Origin: JBLUOA01 sp048060095
GTDB lineage: Bacteria > Pseudomonadota > Alphaproteobacteria > Rhodobacterales > Rhodobacteraceae
Length of the DNA: 64,000 nucleotides
Reading direction: 5' to 3'
Assembly: GCF_048060095.1 (NCBI RefSeq)
Contig: NZ_JBLUOA010000001.1
Span: 1,922,001-1,986,000 of the forward strand
The position numbers were made by a program, and so were the translations under genes. Position 1 is the first letter of the stretch. Each line of letters opens with the position of its first letter. The notes beneath the pieces are model-generated. The model did no database searches. It saw only the letters and a program-made list of their open reading frames with translations, and was not told the DNA's origin. Below, one piece after another: positions 42,638-51,465 of this stretch.

Positions 42638-43576
42638 TTAGTTCATCGTCTGAACGGTTGCCTTGACTTCGTCCGGTGTGCCGACGGTAAGCGAGGTTAC
42701 ATCACGGTTAATCCGCCGGATCATGCCGGACAGCGCTTTACCTGCGCCGATCTCCCAGAACTCATCCACGCCGTTTTCGATCATCCATTCGACCGAGGTG
42801 CGCCACCTGACCCGTCCCGTCACCTGATCGACCAGCAGCGACCGGATCAGACCGCTTGACGTGACCGGCGCCGCCAGCACGTTCGCGACGAGCGGCACTT
42901 TCGGTTCCTTGATGTCAACTTCGTCCAGCGCGCGCGCCATTTCTCCGGCGGCGGGGGACATCAGCGTGCAGTGGAACGGAGCCGATACAGGCAGCATCAC
43001 CGCCCGTTTCGCTCCGGCCTCTTTCGCCAGTTCAACCGCGCGTTCGACGGCCTCTTTATTACCGGAAATCACGCTTTGCGACGGATCGTTTTCATTCGCA
43101 ACCTGACAGATCCCGCCCTGCGCGGCGTTCTGCGCGACTTTGGCGGCCGTGTTGAAATCCAGCCCCAGCAGCGCCGCCATCGCGCCCTCACCGACCGGAA
43201 CGGCCTCTTGCATCGCCTTGCCGCGAATGCGCAACAGCCGCGCGGTGTCGCCAATCGTCATGGCCCCAGCAGCGGCGAGCGCCGAATATTCGCCCAGCGA
43301 ATGCCCGGCAACGTAGGCCGCGGCGTCGATCGTCACGCCCTCCGCCTCAAGCGCGCGCATCGCGGCAAGCGATGTTGCCATCAGCGCCGGCTGCGCATTC
43401 TGCGTCAGGGTCAGCGTTTCCTGATCGCCTTCCCATGTCAGCGTGCTCAGTTTTTCGCCCAAAGCCTCATCGACTTCATCAAAAACGGCGCGTGCCTCGG
43501 GATATGCTTCGGCCAATGCCTTGCCCATCCCGACTGTCTGTGCGCCCTGTCCCGGAAATACGAATGCGCGGCTCAT
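42638..43576 (-). CDS. fabD: Malonyl-CoA:ACP transacylase
   Basis: 312 residues. Motifs AFVFPGQGAQTVGMGKAL at the start, the nucleophile in VAGHSLGEYSALAAAGA and VSAPFHCTLMSPAAGEMARAL. Supplies malonyl-ACP to the elongation cycle. The frame extends 42 codons further upstream, but the ATG at 43576 follows AAAGGAGGGGC and gives the normal N-terminus. First gene of fabD-fabG; divergent from the cytochrome b561 fusion. Confidence 0.96.
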   Translation of the reverse strand: MSRAFVFPGQGAQTVGMGKALAEAYPEARAVFDEVDEALGEKLSTLTWEGDQETLTLTQNAQPALMATSLAAMRALEAEGVTIDAAAYVAGHSLGEYSALAAAGAMTIGDTARLLRIRGKAMQEAVPVGEGAMAALLGLDFNTAAKVAQNAAQGGICQVANENDPSQSVISGNKEAVERAVELAKEAGAKRAVMLPVSAPFHCTLMSPAAGEMARALDEVDIKEPKVPLVANVLAAPVTSSGLIRSLLVDQVTGRVRWRTSVEWMIENGVDEFWEIGAGKALSGMIRRINRDVTSLTVGTPDEVKATVQTMN

Positions 43577-43730
43577 AGCCCCTCCTTTATCGCGTTTCCT
43601 TGGAGATACCCTGCCTCGCCGCGCTTCGCAATCGCCCCCTGCATTCCTGCACGGGCGTTGTGCAGCAAAAGCCATTGCAGTTGGCGAAGCGTGAACGCAC
43701 ACTCCGGCGAGTCAGGATTCCGGGGGCGCA

Positions 43731-44939
43731 ATGCCGATTTCAAACAGCAGCACGCGGTATGGTGCCGTGACCAAATGGTTTCACTGGACCACCGCGCTTT
43801 TGGTCGTGACGCTGATTCCGCTTGGCATCGTCGCCCATGACGCGCCCTTCGCCACGTCGGAAGAGCTTCAGTGGAAGGCTTTCCTGTTCTCGATCCACAA
43901 AACTTTGGGCGTTGCGGTGTTTTTCATCGCCCTCGCCCGCATCGCTTGGGCGATCACCCAGCCAAAACCCGGCCTGCTGAACGCCGACAACAAACCCGAA
44001 GCGTTTTTGGCCCAGACGATCCACTGGCTGCTCTACTCTGCCCTCGTGCTGGTGCCGCTGACCGGGTGGATTCACCACGCCGCCACCGAAGGCTTCGCGC
44101 CGATCTGGTGGCCGTTCGGGCAGAACCTGCCTTTCGTCCCGACAAACGACCTTTGGGTCGCGCATTTGTTCGGCTCGCTCCACTTCGCGTTTGAACGGGT
44201 GCTGGCGTTTTCCGTCTTGCTGCACATCGCCGGGGCGTTGAAACACCACGTCATCGACCGCGATGCCACCCTGCGCCGGATGCTGCCGGGCTACCCCGCC
44301 CTGCCCGATTTGCCAGCGCAGACCCACTCCCGCCTGCCAATCCTCGCCGCCGTCGCCGCCTACGGAGTCGCTTTGGTCGTTGGCACATTCCTTTGGTATC
44401 TTCCAGGCCTCGAAACCCCAAAACAGCCCGTCGAAACCACACAAACCGAAACCCAGGGCAACTGGCAGGTCACGGACGGAACGCTCGCCATTACCGTCAA
44501 GCAACTTGGCAGCGATGTCAGGGGTGAATTCGCGAACTGGTCTGCCGACATCACCTTTGACGAAACCGTCGAAAGCGGCGTTGCAGGACAGGTCGAAGTC
44601 ACGGTCGATATTGCGTCCCTCACCCTCGGGTCGGTCACCGAACAAGCGATGGGCGCGGATTTCTTTGACGCGGCGAACCATCCGACAGCGGTGTTCGCGG
44701 CTGATATCACCCGCGCGGGCGACGCCTATACAGCCGATGGCACACTGACGATGAAGGGCGTGAAACAGCGGGTCAGCCTGCCATTCACGCTCGCCCTCGA
44801 TGGCGACACCGCGACGATGGAGGGCGCCTTAACCCTCCAACGCCTCGATTTCGGAGTTGGTCAATCAATGCCCGATGAAAGCAATGTCGGGTTCTCGGTC
44901 GGGGTCGACGTGGCCCTAACGGCGGATAAGACGGAGTAA
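43731..44939 (+). CDS. Cytochrome b561 - YceI fusion protein
   Basis: 402 residues. Residues ~1-195 are a cytochrome b561 domain with four membrane helices and heme-ligand histidines (KWFHWTTALLV, SIHKTLGVAVFF, LHIAGALKHHV). A fifth helix (~202-222) anchors a YceI domain (~235-400: GNWQVTDGTLAITVKQLGSDVRGEF, MGADFFDAANHPTAVF, GTLTMKGVKQRVSLPF) that should lie in the periplasm. YceI binds polyprenoid lipids, possibly quinone, so the fusion may pass electrons between quinone and heme; that is inference. Confidence 0.9.
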   Translation: MPISNSSTRYGAVTKWFHWTTALLVVTLIPLGIVAHDAPFATSEELQWKAFLFSIHKTLGVAVFFIALARIAWAITQPKPGLLNADNKPEAFLAQTIHWLLYSALVLVPLTGWIHHAATEGFAPIWWPFGQNLPFVPTNDLWVAHLFGSLHFAFERVLAFSVLLHIAGALKHHVIDRDATLRRMLPGYPALPDLPAQTHSRLPILAAVAAYGVALVVGTFLWYLPGLETPKQPVETTQTETQGNWQVTDGTLAITVKQLGSDVRGEFANWSADITFDETVESGVAGQVEVTVDIASLTLGSVTEQAMGADFFDAANHPTAVFAADITRAGDAYTADGTLTMKGVKQRVSLPFTLALDGDTATMEGALTLQRLDFGVGQSMPDESNVGFSVGVDVALTADKTE

Positions 44940-44996
44940 GCGCGAGGTCGGGCGCTTCGGTCAGTTACATCTTGCCGTGCGGCCTTCAACGCCCGT

Positions 44997-47900
44997 TCAG
45001 TGAAAATCCCTTGATTTCGGGATGATACGAACATCGCGCGGATGCCGGTGCGAAGAGGATGGCAAGGGCCGCACGACATGATCGGCACGGGCGACCTGAA
45101 CATCCAGCGGGTCATTGGACAGCCGGTTCAGCGCGTCGGTGCGATCCTCAAGATGGTGCACGACGATGTGAATCACATCCTCATCCCGCTGCACATATCC
45201 GCGCACGTCGATCAGCCGGGCCCGCATGATGACTTTGCGATACTGCGTCATCACCTTCGACCAGACGACAAGGTTGGCGACACCGGTTTCATCCTCAAGC
45301 GTGATGAAACACACACCCTTCGCGCTGCCGGGCCGTTGCCGGATTAGGACGATCCCGCCAAGTGAAACCGGCTGCCCGTTCCGCATATTGGGCAGTTCGC
45401 CCGCCGCGCTATACCCTTGCCGTGCCATGCTTTTGCGCAGGAAGGACATCGGATGCGCCTTCAGCGAAAGCCGTGTCGTCTGATAATCGGCAACGACGTG
45501 TTCACAAATCGGCATTTGCGGCAGGGCAACGGGGGTTTCGCCCCCCTCGTCCCTCACATCGTTCGACGTGAACAATGGCAGGTCGGGCGCATCTTTCAGC
45601 GCCCGCGCCTCCCACAAGGCGGCACGGCGGTCCAGTCCCATTGACCGGAACGCGTCCGCAGCGGCAAGCCGGCGCATTGTCCCGGCATCCAGTTTTACGC
45701 GGGTTTTGAGATCTTCAAGGTCGCGATATGGCGTGTCGCGCAGGCGAGACATCCTCTCCGCCGTTTCCTTGCGCATTCCATCGACCTGTCGCAACCCCAG
45801 ACGCACAGCGAAGGTGCCGGGGGCGGTGGGTTCAAGCGTATTGTCCCAATTGCTGTAATTCACGTCCGGCGCGCGCACCTCTACCCCATGCTCCCGCGCA
45901 TCTCGCACGATCTGGGCCGGGGCATAGAACCCCATCGGTTGCGAATTCAGCAACGCGGCGCAGAACACATCCGGGTAATGATGCTTGATCCAGCTTGAGA
46001 TATAGACCAGCAGCGCAAAGCTCGCCGCATGGCTTTCGGGAAAGCCGTAATCACCGAAGCCTTTGATTTGGTTGAAACAGCGATGGGCGAATTCAGGGTC
46101 ATAGCCCCGGCCGATCATGCGTCCAACCATCTTTTCCTCAAGCTCCCCAATCGTGCCGCGCGACCGGAATGTTGCCATCGCCTTGCGCAACTGGTTGGCC
46201 TCCAACGGAGAGAACTGCGCCGCGACCATCGCGATCTTCATCGCCTGTTCCTGAAAGATCGGCACACCAAGGGTGCGTTTCAGGATGTTCTCCAGCTCAG
46301 CCGGGTCATGCTCCGGCCCCGGTGAGGGGTATTCCTCCGGCTCTTTCCCGCTGCGCCTTCGCAGGTAGGGGTGCACCATGTCGCCCTGGATCGGGCCGGG
46401 CCGGACGATGGCGACCTGAATGACGAGGTCATAGAACCTGCGCGGTTTCAGGCGGGGCAGCATGTTCATCTGCGCGCGGCTTTCCACCTGAAACGTGCCA
46501 AGGCTGTCGCCCTTGCACAGCATATCGTAAACCGCTTCGTCTTCCTCGGGCACGGTCGCAAGGCGGTATTTTTCGCCATGATGCGCCTCGATCATGTCGA
46601 ACGCCTTGCGGATGCAGGTCAGCATACCCAGCGCCAGCACATCGACCTTGAGGATGCGCAATTCGTCGATATCGTCCTTGTCCCATTCGATGAAACTGCG
46701 TTCCTTCATCGCGCCGTTGCCGATGGGAACGGTCTGGGTCAGCGGGTTTTCCGTCAGGATGAAGCCCCCGACATGCTGGGACAGGTGGCGCGGCATCCCA
46801 ATCATCTGATCGGCCAGCTTAATCGTGCGCGCCATCAGCGGGTCGGTCAGGTCAAGCCCCGCTTCCGCCGCCTCTTTTTCACCCACCTCCTTGCCGAAAC
46901 TACCCCAAATCGTCTTGGCAAGAGCCGAGGTCACATCCTCGCTTAGCCCCATGACCTTGCCGACCTCGCGGATCGCCATGCGCGGGCGGTAGTGGATGAC
47001 GGTCGCGCAAAGGCCGGCCCGGTCGCGGCCGTATTTGTCGTAAATGTGCTGGATCACCTCCTCGCGCCGTTCATGTTCGAAATCGACGTCGATATCGGGG
47101 GGTTCCTTGCGTTCCTCGCTGATGAAGCGTTCGAACAGCAGGTCGTGCTTAGATGGATCGACGGCGGTGATGCCGAGAACGTAGCAGACAGCGGAATTGG
47201 CGGCGGAGCCGCGCCCCTGGCACAGGATCGGTGGGCTGACCTCATGCCGCGCGAACTGGATCACGTCGCGGATCGTCAGGAAATACTGCGCGATGTCGAG
47301 CTTTTCGATCATCGCGAGTTCTTTCTTCAGCACCGCGCGGGTCTTGTCGGGGGTTCCGTCGGGATAGCGCCACTTGGCGCCCTTCCAGGTGAGTTCCTCA
47401 AGATATTCCTGCGGTGTGCGCCCGTCCGGCACTGTTTCCTGCGGGTATTCATAGGCGAGTTCGGTGAGATCGAATTTGCAGGCATCCGCAACGTCGCGAC
47501 TCGCGCGGATCGCGTGCGGCCATTCTGCGAACAGGCGCTGCATCTCGGCAGGTGATTTCAGGTGGCGTTCGGCATTGGCATCCAGCAGCAGGCCCGCCTT
47601 GGTGATCGTCGTTTTGTACAGGATGCAGGTCATGACGTCCTGCAACGGCCGCCGATCCGGCGCGTGGTAATGCACGTCATTGGTGGCGAGGATCGACAGC
47701 CCGTGATCACGAGCCATCCGGTCCAACCGGTTGATCCGTGCGCGGTCATCCCCACGGTAAAGATAGCTTGCCGCGACATGGCGCAGCGTCGGCAGCGCGC
47801 GGACCAGACGGCGCAGATCGGCGGCGAAATGGGCCAGGTCATCGCCGGGCAGCGCGATCAGTTGCACCCCTTCCGCATGGGTGGCGAGGTCTTTCAATGT

Positions 47901-48305
47901 GATGTCGCACACGCCCTTCGCCTGCCAGTTGCCGTCCCGATCCTCCATCTTGCCCTTGGACAGCAGCATGCAAAGCCGCCCATAGGCCGCGCGGTCGCGG
48001 GGATAGGCCAGAAACGCCTCACCCGTAATCAGTTGCAAGCGACAGCCGATCACCGGACGCAGGCAGGCTTTCCGGGCCTCTGCATGAATACGCACGACAC
48101 CGGCCAGTGTGTTGAGGTCGGCAATCCCCAACGCGTCGTGCCCCTGCGCCCACGCGGTCGCGGCAAGGTCCACCGCATCGGACGCGCCGCGCAGGAATGA
48201 AAAGCAACTTGTCACCCCAAGTTCGACAAAAGGCGTGCGGGGGTTCGGGGTAAATCCCCCCTCGGGCAAGGTGCGGCGCGGGCGCTGGTTGTCCATCTCG
48301 GGCAT
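44997..48305 (-). CDS. dnaE2: Error-prone DNA polymerase DnaE2 (ImuC)
   Basis: 1102 residues, family C polymerase. PHP domain at the start (TPFVELGVTSCFSFLRGAS), palm with the catalytic aspartates in PPDIDVDFEHERREEVIQH, and further DnaE2 blocks (MAIREVGKVMGLSEDVTSAL, QVESRAQMNMLPRLKPRRFY). C-terminal OB domain near VSLGGIVLIRQRPGSAKG. Does mutagenic translesion synthesis together with ImuA and ImuB. Its ATG overlaps the imuB stop (TGATG). Confidence 0.96.
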   Translation of the reverse strand: MPEMDNQRPRRTLPEGGFTPNPRTPFVELGVTSCFSFLRGASDAVDLAATAWAQGHDALGIADLNTLAGVVRIHAEARKACLRPVIGCRLQLITGEAFLAYPRDRAAYGRLCMLLSKGKMEDRDGNWQAKGVCDITLKDLATHAEGVQLIALPGDDLAHFAADLRRLVRALPTLRHVAASYLYRGDDRARINRLDRMARDHGLSILATNDVHYHAPDRRPLQDVMTCILYKTTITKAGLLLDANAERHLKSPAEMQRLFAEWPHAIRASRDVADACKFDLTELAYEYPQETVPDGRTPQEYLEELTWKGAKWRYPDGTPDKTRAVLKKELAMIEKLDIAQYFLTIRDVIQFARHEVSPPILCQGRGSAANSAVCYVLGITAVDPSKHDLLFERFISEERKEPPDIDVDFEHERREEVIQHIYDKYGRDRAGLCATVIHYRPRMAIREVGKVMGLSEDVTSALAKTIWGSFGKEVGEKEAAEAGLDLTDPLMARTIKLADQMIGMPRHLSQHVGGFILTENPLTQTVPIGNGAMKERSFIEWDKDDIDELRILKVDVLALGMLTCIRKAFDMIEAHHGEKYRLATVPEEDEAVYDMLCKGDSLGTFQVESRAQMNMLPRLKPRRFYDLVIQVAIVRPGPIQGDMVHPYLRRRSGKEPEEYPSPGPEHDPAELENILKRTLGVPIFQEQAMKIAMVAAQFSPLEANQLRKAMATFRSRGTIGELEEKMVGRMIGRGYDPEFAHRCFNQIKGFGDYGFPESHAASFALLVYISSWIKHHYPDVFCAALLNSQPMGFYAPAQIVRDAREHGVEVRAPDVNYSNWDNTLEPTAPGTFAVRLGLRQVDGMRKETAERMSRLRDTPYRDLEDLKTRVKLDAGTMRRLAAADAFRSMGLDRRAALWEARALKDAPDLPLFTSNDVRDEGGETPVALPQMPICEHVVADYQTTRLSLKAHPMSFLRKSMARQGYSAAGELPNMRNGQPVSLGGIVLIRQRPGSAKGVCFITLEDETGVANLVVWSKVMTQYRKVIMRARLIDVRGYVQRDEDVIHIVVHHLEDRTDALNRLSNDPLDVQVARADHVVRPLPSSSHRHPRDVRIIPKSRDFH

Positions 48306-49837
48306 CAGGCGAACATCCCGTGCAGGAACCAGCGCGGGTCGCCCCCACGCCCGTCGCCATGCAGCCCTTCGCGGTATAGCCAGAACCGGCGGCCCGCCTG
48401 ATCCTCGATCCTGAAGTAATCCCGAAGCCGCGTGCCGGGGCGGTCATGCCACCATTCCGGCGCGATGCGTTCGGGGCCGGCATAGCGCGTGATGCGATGG
48501 GTTTGACGCCGCCAGATAAACTGCACGGGTGGCCCTTCGGGAACGGCATAAAGCACGCGCACCTCCTCGGGCGGCTCCAGCATCCGGACCGGGCGGGGTT
48601 TCGTCACAACGCCTGAGGGGTCCGGCGCGTCGGCCAAGGCGTTCGACCGCGCCTCGGCCCGTTCCGGCACATGGCTTTCGCATGGAACCGGGCGAGTAAC
48701 GGAACGCGATCCGAACCGGGCCGTCAGCCTGTCGATCAGACGCGACAGGTGCAAATCTTCGTCAACGCCGCCATCAAGCCGCCGCTGCGCGACCTCGACA
48801 GCTTCAACCGCGCCAGCCTGAAGCGTGATGAGGTCAAAGCCGAAACCGGGGTTGATCCGTTCAACCTTGTCCCGGAAAAGCCGTAGCAGATGGTCCGCAT
48901 CCCGGCTGGGGGTAGAGGTAGCGACATCAACGGTGCTGACCTCTCCGTCCGTTTTATAGACGACGAGGTGAAGGCGGCGGCAGCCGAACCCGGCTTGCGT
49001 CAGCTTTTCGCACAATTCCCCGCACAGGTCGGGCAGATAGGGCACCGGATCCTGGATAGGTTCGGGCAAGCGGCAGGTCACGCGGAAGGTCTGGCGCGCC
49101 TCAACGCTTGAAACGGGTTCTGCCAGACGCCCCATCGCCTGATCCAGCCGCATTAGCGGGTTGGCCTGAATATCGGTCCGGGCAAAGCGGCGGGTCAGCG
49201 AAAGGCGCGGCACCTTTGCCACAGCACCGATGGTTTTCAGGCCCAGACGGCGCAACAGCAGCAATGTTTCCGCATCCAGCCGCAAGGCCGATACCGGCAA
49301 GGGGGCAAGCTGCGCGGCTATCTGATCCTGACCGCAGACCGCACGCACATCGCCATAACGGGCCAAGGCCCACGCCGCGCCCCAAGTCGGCGCGACGGCC
49401 AAGCCAGCGGTCAAACCAAGCAGGGACAGGCGGGTTTCCATTTCGACCAGCATCGCGGCCTCACCCCCCATCAGGTGGTCCGACCCCGTGGTGTCGAGCA
49501 CCAGCCCATCCGCACCATCCATCACCGTCCACGGGCACCAGCGCCGCGCCCAGAGCATCAGTTTTTCAAGCGCCTGTGCGTCCCCCGCGACATCGGCGTA
49601 TTCCACCCGTAAATCCGGGCAGATCGCGCGCATATCGACCACCCGCGCACCCGCATGGATACCGCTTAACTGGGCGGCGCGGTTCGCGGCGTGAACGACC
49701 GGGCCATGCGTGCCTTCGCGGGCCAGAACAACGGGCAGGTCATCCGGCGGCGCGTTGCCCGAGCGTTCCATCACCCTCTGCCACCGCTCCATCGCGAAGT
49801 GGGGCAGTGAAATGAACACGATCCGACGCGCTGTCAT
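48305..49837 (-). CDS. imuB: ImuB, Y-family polymerase-like mutagenesis protein
   Basis: 510 residues. Y-family fold without the catalytic acidic residues: the first motif reads VFISLPHFAMERW in place of the usual Asp-x-Asp, and MDGADGLVLDTTGSDHLMGG is the second block. ImuB is a noncatalytic adaptor linking DnaE2 to the beta clamp. Start at MTARRIVFISLP; the frame extends 40 codons upstream inside imuA. imuA and imuB overlap by about 98 bp. Confidence 0.92.
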   Translation of the reverse strand: MTARRIVFISLPHFAMERWQRVMERSGNAPPDDLPVVLAREGTHGPVVHAANRAAQLSGIHAGARVVDMRAICPDLRVEYADVAGDAQALEKLMLWARRWCPWTVMDGADGLVLDTTGSDHLMGGEAAMLVEMETRLSLLGLTAGLAVAPTWGAAWALARYGDVRAVCGQDQIAAQLAPLPVSALRLDAETLLLLRRLGLKTIGAVAKVPRLSLTRRFARTDIQANPLMRLDQAMGRLAEPVSSVEARQTFRVTCRLPEPIQDPVPYLPDLCGELCEKLTQAGFGCRRLHLVVYKTDGEVSTVDVATSTPSRDADHLLRLFRDKVERINPGFGFDLITLQAGAVEAVEVAQRRLDGGVDEDLHLSRLIDRLTARFGSRSVTRPVPCESHVPERAEARSNALADAPDPSGVVTKPRPVRMLEPPEEVRVLYAVPEGPPVQFIWRRQTHRITRYAGPERIAPEWWHDRPGTRLRDYFRIEDQAGRRFWLYREGLHGDGRGGDPRWFLHGMFA

Positions 49838-50408
49838 AGCGGGCCAGCCATTCGCCGGGGCGCGACTGGCGCGACCGGAAAAGTTCCACCCGCCAGCGCG
49901 GGTCGCCCGGTGCCTTGGCATCGTCGGGGTGCGGGGCCGACGGAACGGACGCCACACGCCAGCGATCCCGCGCCGCGCTCAGATCTGGGCTTGAGGCGCG
50001 CCGGATCAGCCAGCACGGAACCTGCCCCGCTTCGGCCCGCAAGGCCAGCCGTTTGGTGGCGGTAAAGCTGAGCGCAGGCGGATCGCCCCAGATTTCGCCG
50101 ATAACCGCGCACAACCCCTTGCAGCGCAAGCCATCCTCCATCGCCCAAAGAACATCGACGGGGCGCGTAACATCCACCCGCAGAATGGGGCGCTGCGCGC
50201 CCAGTCCCGGCAGGTAGGGGCGCCCCGCCTCTTTCTGGGACAGGCGATCCTGTATCCACAGGATCGCAGAAGACGTGCGTGGAAGCCGTGACAAAACGAA
50301 CCCCAACGCCCCCGCATCGACCGCAGTGGTTGGAAAAACCTCTGACAACATGGCGGCGGAACGAGCGCTTGGCACCCCTTCGTTTCGCCCAGCCAGTTTT
50401 CGTTTCAT
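49740..50408 (-). CDS. imuA: ImuA, RecA/SulA-like mutagenesis protein
   Basis: About 222 residues, first gene of the imuA-imuB-dnaE2 cassette. Weakly RecA-like: AILWIQDRLSQKEAGRPYLPGL, RVDVTRPVDVLWAMEDGLRCKGLCAVIGEI and LSFTATKRLALRAEAGQVPCWLIR. Start uncertain: ATG at 50408 (MKRKLAGRNEG) is my choice; a GTG at 50432 is too near the promoter to leave room for a ribosome site. Confidence 0.85.
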   Translation of the reverse strand: MKRKLAGRNEGVPSARSAAMLSEVFPTTAVDAGALGFVLSRLPRTSSAILWIQDRLSQKEAGRPYLPGLGAQRPILRVDVTRPVDVLWAMEDGLRCKGLCAVIGEIWGDPPALSFTATKRLALRAEAGQVPCWLIRRASSPDLSAARDRWRVASVPSAPHPDDAKAPGDPRWRVELFRSRQSRPGEWLARYDSASDRVHFTAPLRDGAVAEGDGTLGQRAAG

Positions 50409-50450
50409 TAAGGCGTATGACATGCACGACACACAAAATCCGATTCCAAT

Positions 50451-50465
50451 GTTCTTCTTTTGTTC
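50451..50465. promoter_or_regulatory. LexA box of the imu cassette (GTTC-N7-GTTC)
   Basis: GTTCTTCTTTTGTTC on the plus strand, i.e. GAAC-N7-GAAC towards imuA. This direct repeat is the established alphaproteobacterial LexA operator. It covers the -10 of the predicted imuA promoter and lies 43 bp before the imuA start, so the cassette should be SOS-induced. Confidence 0.85.
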
Positions 50466-50490
50466 TAATCGAATATTGAATTTCCGTCAA
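50462..50490 (-). promoter_or_regulatory. Predicted imuA promoter
   Basis: On the minus strand TTGACG (50485-50490) and TAGAAC (50462-50467) are separated by 17 bp. The -10 overlaps the LexA box. Confidence 0.6.
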
Positions 50491-50583
50491 ACCTTTGAAC
50501 TGCAAATCCGTTCACATCTTGGCTTGCGGCACCGCCCCGATCCCATCACAGTTACCTAAACGCATCGATAGGATGAGGTTGCC

Positions 50584-51465
50584 GTGAAAATCCACAATCT
50601 GGGCTCTATCAACATTGATATCGTCTATCGCGTGCCCCACATCCCCTCGCCGGGCGAAACGCTTGCCTGTCAGGATCGGTCAGAAGGTCTGGGCGGTAAA
50701 GGGGCCAACATGTCGATTGCCGCCGCGCAAAGCGGTTGCGCGGTCCACCACTACGGAGCGGTCGGCGCCGAAGGCGAATGGACGCGTGACGTGCTGGCGA
50801 ACAAGGGGGTGGAGACATCTTCAATCGCAACGGTCGACATCCCGACGGGCCACGCCATCATCATGGTCGCGGACTCGGGCGAGAACGCGATCACGTTGTT
50901 CCCCGGCGCGAATTTCGCGCTGCCGGGTGATCTCCCCGAACGGCTAATCGAGAACGCGCGGGCGGGGGATTGGCTGCTGCTTCAGAACGAAACCTCCGAC
51001 GTTCAGAAAACCGCGATCGCCGCACGAGAGGCGGGGCTGAGCGTTGCCTACGCTGCCGCCCCTTTTGATGCGAACGTAACACTCGGGATGCTCGATCATG
51101 TTGACCTGCTGGCGGTGAATGAAATCGAAGCGGCCCAGCTTGCCGAAGCTGCCGGAAAACCCGCCGAAGACCTCGGCATCGCCAGCCTGCTGATCACCAA
51201 GGGCGCGGAAGGCGCGGTTCTTCATAGCGCCGGGAAAGACACTATCATCCAGCCAGCCCATAAGGTCGAAGTCATTGACACCACCGGCGCGGGTGACACG
51301 TTCTTTGGCTACTACCTTGGCACATTGTGTCAGGGCGCAACGCCGCAACAGGCACTGGCGCGGGCGAGTGCGGCATCGGCGCTTCAGATCGGCAAACCGG
51401 GCGCGGCAGACGCTATTCCGTCGGGCGGTGACGTAGATGCGTTTCTGAAGGCGCAGAGCGTCTAA
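50584..51465 (+). CDS. PfkB/ribokinase-family carbohydrate kinase
   Basis: 293 residues. SINIDIVYRVPHIPSPGET at the start, substrate loop GGKGANMSIAAAQSG, and the anion hole with catalytic base DTTGAGDTFFGYYLG near the C-terminus. Ribokinase-like, but the exact sugar or nucleoside is unknown. It lies next to the TRAP/GMC cluster and converges on the GMC gene with overlapping stops. Its upstream region is shared with the LexA-controlled imuA promoter. Confidence 0.88.
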   Translation: MKIHNLGSINIDIVYRVPHIPSPGETLACQDRSEGLGGKGANMSIAAAQSGCAVHHYGAVGAEGEWTRDVLANKGVETSSIATVDIPTGHAIIMVADSGENAITLFPGANFALPGDLPERLIENARAGDWLLLQNETSDVQKTAIAAREAGLSVAYAAAPFDANVTLGMLDHVDLLAVNEIEAAQLAEAAGKPAEDLGIASLLITKGAEGAVLHSAGKDTIIQPAHKVEVIDTTGAGDTFFGYYLGTLCQGATPQQALARASAASALQIGKPGAADAIPSGGDVDAFLKAQSV

